Positions 1-5,049 of a stretch of 5,049 bases of DNA are shown piece after piece. The notes beneath the pieces were generated by a model that searched no databases, had not been told where the DNA came from, and saw only the letters and a program-made list of their open reading frames with translations. The DNA lies in contig URMR01000139.1 in NCBI GenBank assembly GCA_900548935.1, positions 1 through 5,049 of the forward strand, in the 5' to 3' direction. The translations under genes were made by a program, and so were the position numbers. Every line of letters starts with the position of its first letter. Positions within the stretch are counted from its first letter, which is position 1. This DNA is from an uncultured Collinsella sp. GTDB taxonomy: Bacteria; Actinomycetota; Coriobacteriia; Coriobacteriales; Coriobacteriaceae.

Positions 1-1403
1 TAGCGCGTTGCAGCGTCAAGGTCGCGCTGCGCAATGAACTTCTTTACTTCGTCGATGGCAATGGCGGAATCGACCCTACCGCGTGTGCACGCGTCCTCGC
101 AGCGGCGGTTGCAAATGCGGCCGCACACGGCAGGCAGCGGGTTTTCGCGCTTGATGAGCGCGAGCGCCTCGTCATAGCGGCCCTGCGCCGCGAGCTTTAA
201 GTAGCCCTGAACGGCAACGTGCGCGGGGCAGGCCGTCTTGCAGGGCGCGGTGCCGGACTCGTGCGTCTCGATACGGTTATCGTTGCGGTAGTTGGGCGAC
301 CACTTGGTGTGATCCCATTTGGTGGCGTCGGGCAGCTCCTGGCGCGGATACTCGGGCACCTGTCCGCCGGCCTTTTTGCTGCAGAGCTTCTGGCCGAGCT
401 TGGCAGCACCGGCCGGGCACACCTCAACGCAGCGACCGCAGGCCACGCACTTGTCCTTCTCGACCTTGGCGACATAGGCCGAGCGCGACAGGTTGGGTGT
501 GTTGAACAGCTGCGATGTGCGCAGGGCGTAGCACACGTTGACGTTGCAGTTGCAGATGGCGAAGATCTTGTTCTCACCGTCGATATTGGTGATTTGGTGC
601 ACAAAGCCGTTGTCCTCGGCCTGGCGCAAGATGTCGTAGACCTCCTCGCGCGTCACGTAATGGCCGCGGTCGGTCTCGACCACATAGTCGGCCATGTCGC
701 CCACGGCAATGCACCAGTCGGCGGGGTCGTCGGCGCAGCCCTCGCCCATCACGCGACGGCTCGCGCGGCAGCTGCAGGTGCTAGCGGCATATTTGCCATC
801 GTATTTGTCGAGCCAATGCTCGATATGCTCGATCGGCACCGAGGTGCTCGTGGCATCAATGGCCTTCTCGACCGGAATGACGTGCATGCCGATGCCGGCG
901 CCTCCGGGCGGCACCATCGGCGTGGCCTTGGACAGCGGCGCCTTGGACGCCTGCTCAAAAAACTTGGCATAGACCGGATGCTCTTCGAGCTGGCTCACGC
1001 GCATGTTGAGGAACTCGGCGGAACCCGGTACCAGCATGGGCAGCACCCACTGCTTGGCGCGCTCGGGATTTTCCCAGTTGTACTCGAGCAGACCCGTGTA
1101 GCTCATGTCGTCGAGCATCTTCTCGATCTGGGCCTCGGGCATGCCGGTGAGTTTGACCATCTCGGGCAGCGTGTAGGGACGGCGCATCTTCATCTTGCAG
1201 AGCACTTCGGCCTGCTCGTCAGTCGCGGCCTCGGCAAACGACCAGTACTCGTAGCCCAGCAGCTCGTCGCGATGCAGCAGGCGGTTGGTGCAGTGCTCGC
1301 ACAGTTTGACGATGGCCTCGCGCGGATGCTCCGGCAGCGGCGGCACAAACTCCGCACCGATATCGGGCTCGGTGTAGCTAATCCCCGGTCCGTTGAGAAT
1401 CAT
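1..1403 (-). CDS. Multi-cluster 4Fe-4S oxidoreductase, probably FAD/NAD(P)-dependent (C-terminus beyond window)
   Basis: This is the N-terminal 467 codons of a gene that continues past the left edge. The ATG at 1403 follows AGAAGGG with a 6-nt gap. Residues about 70-110 look like a small helical or winged-helix segment. Residues 210-291 form a Cys-rich region: C210-S-C212-R, C223, C231, then C284-N-C286 and C291. Next comes a ferredoxin motif C319-V-A-C322-G-R-C325...C329-P. From residue 388 (C388-K-T-A-C392-P) to C427-G-R-I-C431...C435...C439 it matches the Fe-S domain (Fer4_20 type) that precedes the FAD domain in GltD-like and dihydropyrimidine dehydrogenase-like proteins. By family knowledge a pyridine-nucleotide/FAD oxidoreductase domain should follow, outside this window. 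The protein is probably cytoplasmic, since no signal peptide or membrane segment is visible. Its substrate is unknown. It is divergent from the TetR gene and probably shares its operators. Confidence is high for an Fe-S protein and moderate for the flavin part. Confidence 0.85.
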   Translation of the reverse strand, partial: MILNGPGISYTEPDIGAEFVPPLPEHPREAIVKLCEHCTNRLLHRDELLGYEYWSFAEAATDEQAEVLCKMKMRRPYTLPEMVKLTGMPEAQIEKMLDDMSYTGLLEYNWENPERAKQWVLPMLVPGSAEFLNMRVSQLEEHPVYAKFFEQASKAPLSKATPMVPPGGAGIGMHVIPVEKAIDATSTSVPIEHIEHWLDKYDGKYAASTCSCRASRRVMGEGCADDPADWCIAVGDMADYVVETDRGHYVTREEVYDILRQAEDNGFVHQITNIDGENKIFAICNCNVNVCYALRTSQLFNTPNLSRSAYVAKVEKDKCVACGRCVEVCPAGAAKLGQKLCSKKAGGQVPEYPRQELPDATKWDHTKWSPNYRNDNRIETHESGTAPCKTACPAHVAVQGYLKLAAQGRYDEALALIKRENPLPAVCGRICNRRCEDACTRGRVDSAIAIDEVKKFIAQRDLDAATR

Positions 1404-1409
1404 GGTTGT

Positions 1410-1416
1410 CCCTTCT
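1410..1416 (-). promoter_or_regulatory. Ribosome binding site of the Fe-S oxidoreductase
   Basis: Read on the minus strand this is AGAAGGG, 6 nt before the ATG at 1403. It is a good Shine-Dalgarno match at normal spacing and supports this start. Confidence 0.6.
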
Positions 1417-1495
1417 CTTGCCACAGCCCGGCGAGACCGCGGCGCCCCTCTTTTTTGCAGGCCGGACATGCCCCCATGCCGTTCACCCGCCATTG

Positions 1496-1510
1496 TTGAC
1501 ATTGTGTCAA
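1496..1510. promoter_or_regulatory. Operator-like palindrome 1 (putative TetR site)
   Basis: TTGACA, spacer TTG, TGTCAA: a perfect 6-bp inverted repeat with a 3-nt spacer. It has the same form as the palindrome centred 23 bp downstream. Its size and symmetry suit a TetR-family dimer, and it lies in the regulator's own upstream region. Assignment to this TetR is inferred. Confidence 0.6.
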
Positions 1511-1518
1511 AAACAGTA

Positions 1519-1533
1519 TTGACGAACCGTCAA
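1519..1533. promoter_or_regulatory. Operator-like palindrome 2 (putative TetR site)
   Basis: TTGACG, spacer AAC, CGTCAA: a perfect 6-bp inverted repeat with a 3-nt spacer. Together with palindrome 1 it gives the consensus TTGACR-N3-YGTCAA. The two centres (1503 and 1526) are 23 bp apart, roughly two helical turns, so two dimers could sit on nearly the same DNA face. Confidence 0.6.
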
Positions 1534-1576
1534 CAATATTCAAGACTGTTAGGTGAACGGTCGGGCTCAAACGGAT

Positions 1577-1582
1577 GAAAGG
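1577..1582 (+). promoter_or_regulatory. Ribosome binding site deciding the tetR start
   Basis: GAAAGG lies 10 nt before the ATG at 1593. It overlaps the upstream in-frame ATG at 1575, which has no comparable site before it. This favours 1593 as the start. Confidence 0.5.
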
Positions 1583-1592
1583 CGGCAAGCGC

Positions 1593-2255
1593 ATGAGCGA
1601 TAATGCAGCGAACACTTCTGTGGCCGACGCCGTCCCCGCGCCCGACAGCACGACAAAGCGCCTGACGGGCGACGAACGCCGTCGCGAGATCCTCGATGCC
1701 GTGCGCACCGTAAGCTCCGAGCTGGGCGTGTCCCACCTATCGGTATCGGCCGTGACCAAGCGAGCCGGCTGCACGCGCTCGCTGTTCTACCACTACTTTG
1801 CCGATATGGACGCCGCCGTCACCGCCGTCATGGACGAGGCAATCGACGGTTTTATCTCCGAGCTCGAGCAGTGGAATGCCAGCCGCACGGTTGGCGACAT
1901 CGAAGGCGCACTCGACACCGTCGCCCCGCTCTTCAAGCGCCTGGTCGCCAGCGGCCACGAGCCGCCAAGCACGCTCACCTCGAGCAGCGGCGCACTCTAC
2001 GGCGGCTTTCTGCACAACGTGGTCCAGCGCGTGGCTCAGTATATCTGCGACACCACCGTGGTGGATTTTGTCACCCATCATGAGCTACGCATCGACCATG
2101 TCTACGAGACGTTCTACACCCTCATCATGGGGTTGTTGATGTATATCCGCACGCACCCCGATGTGCCCGACGAGACGGTCAAGGAAATCATCGCCTCGAC
2201 ACTCCACATCGAGGGCTATACCGCCAAGTATCCGGAGCGCAAGCCCCAGAACTGA
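1593..2255 (+). CDS. TetR/AcrR-family transcriptional regulator
   Basis: This is a 220-residue protein, the usual size for one-component ligand-responsive TetR repressors. Residues 1-25 are a polar, probably flexible extension. The DNA-binding domain runs from about 26 to 72: helix 1 R29-L44, then the helix-turn-helix from S50 through V54-T-K-R-A-G59 to S63-L-F-Y-H-Y-F69, a typical TetR recognition pattern. The rest (about 73-220) is helical and should hold the ligand pocket and dimer interface; it resembles no subfamily I can name, so the ligand is unknown. The start at 1593 is preferred over ATG 1575 because GAAAGG precedes it and the 1575 start would only add MKGGKR. It is divergent from the Fe-S oxidoreductase, and the DUF5692-type gene follows after 63 nt on the same strand. 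Autoregulation through the palindromes at 1496-1533 is inferred. Confidence 0.93.
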   Translation: MSDNAANTSVADAVPAPDSTTKRLTGDERRREILDAVRTVSSELGVSHLSVSAVTKRAGCTRSLFYHYFADMDAAVTAVMDEAIDGFISELEQWNASRTVGDIEGALDTVAPLFKRLVASGHEPPSTLTSSSGALYGGFLHNVVQRVAQYICDTTVVDFVTHHELRIDHVYETFYTLIMGLLMYIRTHPDVPDETVKEIIASTLHIEGYTAKYPERKPQN

Positions 2256-2260
2256 CGACA

Positions 2261-2270
2261 TTTGGCCAAA
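2261..2270. repeat. 10-bp perfect palindrome TTTGGCCAAA
   Basis: A self-complementary 10-mer starting 5 nt after the tetR stop. It is unlike the TTGAC-type operators. It may be a minor binding site or chance. Confidence 0.3.
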
Positions 2271-2272
2271 CT

Positions 2273-2300
2273 GCCCGCGATCAGAAGAGGGGCCGCGGGC
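2273..2300 (+). other. Short GC-rich hairpin between tetR and the membrane protein gene
   Basis: GCCCGCG (2273-2279) pairs perfectly with CGCGGGC (2294-2300) around a 14-nt loop. No T-run follows, so it is not a standard terminator. It ends 5 nt before the AAAGGAG ribosome binding site. It could protect or pause the mRNA, or set the expression ratio of the two genes. Confidence 0.4.
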
Positions 2301-2305
2301 GTGTG

Positions 2306-2312
2306 AAAGGAG
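2306..2312 (+). promoter_or_regulatory. Strong ribosome binding site of the DUF5692-type gene
   Basis: AAAGGAG, 6 nt before the ATG at 2319. It is a near-ideal Shine-Dalgarno, stronger than the one before tetR, and suggests the membrane protein is translated more than its regulator. Confidence 0.75.
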
Positions 2313-2318
2313 AGCAGC

Positions 2319-3326
2319 ATGCTGTTCGACGTTTGGGGTAGCGATACCCTTATCCACTGGGCTGGCTGGGCCATGGTCTTTATTGGCCTGATCGTGCTCA
2401 ACGAGGTCGGCCGCCGCACCAAGCTGGGCGCGGCAATCATCTTTGGCGTGGCTCCGCTGGCCATGACCATCTACTGCGTCGCCATCGCCGTGGGCGTTTC
2501 GCAAGGCGCCGAGTGGGCGCTCACCAACCCCACCCATGTGTACCAGAACAGCTGGTTCCACTACGCCAAGGTGTACGCGGCGCTGGCCGGTTGCTGGGGC
2601 TTCATTGCCATTAAGTACCAGTGGGGCAAGATCGGCAAGGCGCATTGGTTCCGTGCGTGGCCGTTTGTGATCGTCGCCATCAACATCTTGATCGCCGTCG
2701 TGTCCGACTTCGAGAGCGCCTATCACTTCTTTGTCCTGGGCGAGTCCACCTGGGTCACTTCCGAGGGTGCCACACAGCTTGCCGGCTGGAACAACGTGTT
2801 CAACGGCATCGCCGGTCTCATCAACATCTTCTGCATGACCGGTTGGTGGAGTGTCTACGCCTCCGAGGATCAGACCGACATGCTGTGGCCCGATATGACC
2901 TGGGTCTACATCATCGCCTACGATATCTGGAACTTCTGCTACACCTACAACTGCCTGCCCACCCACTCCTGGTTCTGCGGCTTTGCGCTGCTGCTGGCGC
3001 CCACCGTCGCCGCCTTTATCTGGAACAAGGGCGGCTGGATCCAGAACCGCGCCTTTACGCTGGCTATTTGGTGCATGTTTGCCCAGGTATTCCCCTACTT
3101 CCAGGAGGAGTCCATCTTTGTGACCCACTCCACGCTCGACCCCGGCGCCGCTACCGCGGTCTCGATCGCCGCACTGGTCGCCAACGTCGCCGCGATCATC
3201 TACATCGCCTACCGTGCCAAGAAGCTCGGCCGCAATCCCTATAAGCAGGATGTCTTTGAGGGCACCAGCGATTGGGAGAAGGCTACCGCCCGCCGCGCCA
3301 AGGTTGATTACGCGCACGCCGAGTAA
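2319..3326 (+). CDS. Polytopic membrane protein, probably DUF5692 family
   Basis: This is a 335-residue integral membrane protein of unknown function. From memory the sequence style and length match DUF5692 proteins of anaerobic gut bacteria; no search was run. Hydrophobic segments lie near residues 11-28, 37-60, 83-100, 112-130, 157-175, 194-212, 218-236, 244-262 and 276-298, so about eight or nine membrane passes. The C-terminal tail (about 299-335) is charged and probably cytoplasmic. It is unusually aromatic: 21 Trp and 16 Tyr. Polar residues within or beside membrane segments include E29, D130, E132, D202, H216, E263 and E264, and Cys 207, 212 and 220 cluster around the sixth and seventh segments. 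It lies 63 nt after tetR, and a terminator follows the gene, so the two probably form one transcript. Transport or efflux of the regulator's ligand is a guess from context. No known transporter motif was seen. Confidence 0.85.
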   Translation: MLFDVWGSDTLIHWAGWAMVFIGLIVLNEVGRRTKLGAAIIFGVAPLAMTIYCVAIAVGVSQGAEWALTNPTHVYQNSWFHYAKVYAALAGCWGFIAIKYQWGKIGKAHWFRAWPFVIVAINILIAVVSDFESAYHFFVLGESTWVTSEGATQLAGWNNVFNGIAGLINIFCMTGWWSVYASEDQTDMLWPDMTWVYIIAYDIWNFCYTYNCLPTHSWFCGFALLLAPTVAAFIWNKGGWIQNRAFTLAIWCMFAQVFPYFQEESIFVTHSTLDPGAATAVSIAALVANVAAIIYIAYRAKKLGRNPYKQDVFEGTSDWEKATARRAKVDYAHAE

Positions 3327-3380
3327 CGCGCCTGACGCAAACGTCGCTTGAATGTGAAGCCGCCTGGCCGACTCCGCGCA

Positions 3381-3396
3381 ATGCAACGTATTGCAT
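3381..3396 (+). repeat. Small hairpin abutting the terminator
   Basis: ATGCAA, loop CGTA, TTGCAT: a perfect 6-bp stem immediately before the terminator stem that begins at 3397. It may stack on the terminator or help stabilise the 3' end. Confidence 0.35.
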
Positions 3397-3436
3397 GCCC
3401 CCGGAAAGCGATTTGTCCGCTTTCCGGGGGCTTTTT
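3397..3436 (+). terminator. Rho-independent terminator of the tetR-DUF5692 unit
   Basis: A perfect 14-bp GC-rich stem (3397-3410 with 3418-3431), a 7-nt loop ATTTGTC, then TTTTT (3432-3436) followed by more T-rich sequence. It starts 70 nt after the DUF5692-type stop codon. There is no A-run on its left side, so it should act on the plus strand only. It separates the upstream genes from the gene at 3568. Confidence 0.93.
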
Positions 3437-3567
3437 GTTGTTACGCGCATCCACGCACATATTCAAAACCTCTCGCACAGATAAAATCAGATTTCCAATC
3501 GCCTGACAGCTCTATATGACTCTGTTTTTGGGTACATTGTTGTCCCGATATTGAGCTTGGGGGATGT
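3437..3567 (+). promoter_or_regulatory. Promoter region of the acidic-tail membrane protein gene
   Basis: This 131-bp gap after the terminator is more AT-rich than the genes and should hold the promoter of the next gene. TATATG (3513-3518) is a possible -10 with only a poor -35 upstream (GATTTC at 17 bp). TACATT (3533-3538) is another weak -10 candidate. The exact promoter is not resolved. GGGGGA (3559-3564) is a likely but closely spaced ribosome binding site for the ATG at 3568. Confidence 0.35.
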
Positions 3568-5049
3568 ATGAATGATGAGACGATGGGCCAAGAGGATGCG
3601 GCCCAAGATGCAGAAGCGTGCGCCGAGGCCCTGGAGAGCTTAGACCGGATTTCACTCGATGAGATTGCGTTTGACGATTCGGGCGTTGATGTGCAGGATG
3701 AGCCGGAAACCGAGGCGCAATCCGATGATCAGGATGCAGGCGACGTTGAGCCTGCCGAGGATGAGGCAGATCACGAAGGCACCGAAAGCGAGGCCGGCAA
3801 CCAGCCCGAATCCGACACGGGCGAGGAAACCGTCTTGCTCGACAGCTTGCCGGCCGAGGATTCGCTGACTCGCGAGCTTCCTGGCCTGGGTTCCGCACCA
3901 GCCGTGGACGAGACCATCGCCATGGGCGATATACCCCTGCCGTCCGTTCCCTCGGCACGCGAGGCCGAGGTCCGCCATCGCAAGATGTCGCCCAAGCGCC
4001 GCAATCTGATGGTCGCCGGTGTCGTGGCCGTCGCGCTCGTCGCCGGCGGTGCAGGCTATGCTGCCTGGAACGGATATCAGCAAGAGCAGGCTGCCGCTGT
4101 CGCCGCCAATGCCCACACGATGATGTCGGTGCAGATTGGCGTGCATGCCGCGGGCCTCGACTGTTCCACTGGCTCCAAGATTCCCGTACAGGTGAGCGGT
4201 CAGGATTCTGACGGCTCCTCCGTGAGCGAAACGCTCTATGTTGACGAGCACGGTCGCGGCATCAAGCTGCTGCCCGGTGACTATACGCTCTCCATCGCTG
4301 GGTCCCCCATCGCAGCCGACGGTACCATTTACACCGTGCCGACCACCAAGGCGCAGGTCAGCGTAAAGAGCGACGGGCAGGACCTGAGCGCTCAGGCATC
4401 CTTTAAGCTTAAGGTACCTTCGGCAGACACGGTGACCGACGACCAGATCGATGCCGCGGCCAAATATGCCGAGGAGGGCGGTTGTAGCTCTGCCGCAGCC
4501 GCCAAGATACTTCAGCAGGCGGCAACCGCTCGCCGTGATGCCGCCGCTAACGCCGTGAACGCGAGCGAAGCGCAGGCCGCGCGCGATGCCGATGCTCGGC
4601 ATAAGGCGACGGATCTGTATCAGCTCGATATCCCCGTCGAGTGGTACGGTAAGGTTGCTACCTGGCAAAATGGCAGCACGCTGTGCATCTATCTGGGCGA
4701 TGACGCCAATACGCCAATCGTGACGCTTGTCGCCGTGCGCGACGGCGAGACCTTTACGCCCGACGACGGCGATACGGTTTTGGGCACGGTCAACCTAGGC
4801 AACGGCTACACCGTCTACGCCAGCGGCCCTGTCTATCCGTATGTGATCCCGCAAATCATCAACGGGCGCACGCAGAACCCCGTGTCGACCTACCCCATGG
4901 ATACGGCGATTGAGCTTGTCGAGCTCACGACCGGCAACCGCTACACATACAGCCAGATCAAAAACGACCTGGTCGGTAAAGACGGCAAGGCAGACGCCAC
5001 GACCAAACTCGAGACCGACTACCTCGCCCAGATTCTTATGCCGAGCATC
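3568..5049 (+). CDS. Single-pass membrane protein with acidic cytoplasmic tail, function unknown (C-terminus beyond window)
   Basis: This is an open frame of 494 codons running off the right edge; I do not recognise the family. Residues 1-100 are strongly acidic and probably disordered: 37 Asp/Glu against one Arg and no Lys. A basic patch (about 135-145, ending K143-R-R145) precedes one hydrophobic helix, L147-W167. By the positive-inside rule the N-terminus is cytoplasmic and the rest is outside. The outer part seems to have a beta-rich domain (about 188-285, with LLPGDYTLSI resembling Ig-like or carboxypeptidase-regulatory folds), an Ala-rich helical stretch (about 289-350), then a second beta-rich domain from about W359. 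Cys 199, 306 and 373 are the only outer cysteines seen. The start at 3568 is preceded by GGGGGA; ATG 3583 (Met6) is the alternative. It has its own promoter region after a terminator. A role in cell-surface or envelope function is inferred from topology only. Confidence 0.8.
   Translation, partial: MNDETMGQEDAAQDAEACAEALESLDRISLDEIAFDDSGVDVQDEPETEAQSDDQDAGDVEPAEDEADHEGTESEAGNQPESDTGEETVLLDSLPAEDSLTRELPGLGSAPAVDETIAMGDIPLPSVPSAREAEVRHRKMSPKRRNLMVAGVVAVALVAGGAGYAAWNGYQQEQAAAVAANAHTMMSVQIGVHAAGLDCSTGSKIPVQVSGQDSDGSSVSETLYVDEHGRGIKLLPGDYTLSIAGSPIAADGTIYTVPTTKAQVSVKSDGQDLSAQASFKLKVPSADTVTDDQIDAAAKYAEEGGCSSAAAAKILQQAATARRDAAANAVNASEAQAARDADARHKATDLYQLDIPVEWYGKVATWQNGSTLCIYLGDDANTPIVTLVAVRDGETFTPDDGDTVLGTVNLGNGYTVYASGPVYPYVIPQIINGRTQNPVSTYPMDTAIELVELTTGNRYTYSQIKNDLVGKDGKADATTKLETDYLAQILMPSI

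Larger units (their letters stand above)
1492..1537. repeat. 9-bp inverted repeat spanning the two operators
   Basis: ATTGTTGAC at 1492-1500 and its exact reverse complement GTCAACAAT at 1529-1537, separated by 28 nt. The arms overlap the outer halves of the two palindromes, so the paired site has an extra layer of symmetry. Confidence 0.55.
1479..1560. repeat. Outer 9-bp inverted repeat flanking the operator region
   Basis: CCGTTCACC at 1479-1487 and its exact reverse complement GGTGAACGG at 1552-1560, 64 nt apart. The arms bracket the operator core. Their role is unknown: they could be half-sites of a second regulator, or they could be chance. Confidence 0.45.
1404..1592. promoter_or_regulatory. 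Divergent promoter/operator region between the Fe-S oxidoreductase and tetR
   Basis: This 189-bp region separates two divergently transcribed genes. Its centre (about 1490-1545) is clearly more AT-rich than the flanks and holds two operator-like palindromes plus longer inverted repeats. Each palindrome carries TTGACA or TTGACG on both strands, so each could act as a -35 element in either direction. A possible minus-strand promoter is TTGAAT (1543-1538), a 17-bp gap, then AATACT (1520-1515). No convincing -10 was found for the plus strand. The leader of the minus-strand gene (1404-1478) is GC-rich, with no structure I would call. Confidence 0.6.

Noticed and set aside
1404..1478. Possible riboswitch or structured leader of the Fe-S oxidoreductase
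   Set aside because: The region is short and GC-rich, with only small palindromes (such as CCGCGG and GGCGCC) and no recognisable riboswitch pattern.
219..1499. Long plus-strand open frame (426 aa) opposite the Fe-S oxidoreductase
   Set aside because: It is antisense to a gene with clear Cys motifs and a good start, and its His/Leu/Gly/Val-rich product looks like a shadow of GC-rich codon bias.
1575..1592. Upstream ATG for tetR adding six residues
   Set aside because: The GAAAGG ribosome binding site overlaps this ATG and is correctly placed for the ATG at 1593.
2085..3386. Long minus-strand open frame (433 aa) opposite the DUF5692-type gene
   Set aside because: The plus strand encodes a coherent membrane protein with a strong ribosome binding site, and the antisense frame also crosses the tetR end and the intergenic gaps.
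3564..3575. ATG at 3564 as a start for the last gene
   Set aside because: It reads only three codons before TGA, in a different frame from the long gene. A tiny overlapping leader is possible but unsupported.
3652..4668. Minus-strand open frame (338 aa) inside the last gene
   Set aside because: It is a shadow of the acidic-tail gene, whose frame stays open for 494 codons with a sensible topology.

Overview
The window is GC-rich, with strong GC-biased third codon positions. It reads like an anaerobic gut actinobacterium of the Coriobacteriia, most likely Collinsella or a close relative. That assignment rests on base composition and on the recognisable style of its proteins (a large Fe-S/flavin oxidoreductase and a DUF5692-type membrane protein next to a TetR regulator). 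It is an inference and was not tested by a search.

Layout: (1) 1403 down to 1 on the minus strand is the N-terminal 467 codons of a multi-cluster iron-sulfur oxidoreductase that runs off the left edge. (2) 1404-1592 is a divergent control region with two near-identical 15-bp palindromes and longer nested inverted repeats. (3) 1593-2255 (+) is a TetR/AcrR-family repressor. (4) 2319-3326 (+) is a tryptophan-rich polytopic membrane protein, probably DUF5692, 63 nt downstream of the regulator and with a strong ribosome binding site. (5) 3397-3436 is a strong intrinsic terminator closing the tetR-DUF5692 unit. (6) 3568 to the right edge (+) is the start of a separate gene for a single-pass membrane protein with a highly acidic cytoplasmic tail and a large extracytoplasmic part; I do not recognise its family.

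The most interesting unit is items 1-4. A TetR repressor and a membrane protein of unknown function diverge from a redox enzyme, and the shared intergenic region carries paired operator-like palindromes. The simplest reading is one ligand-responsive module in which the regulator controls itself, the membrane protein and the oxidoreductase. The ligand or substrate cannot be told from the sequence. The gene at 3568 lies beyond the terminator and is probably unrelated. No tRNA, rRNA, CRISPR array, insertion sequence or integrase was seen.
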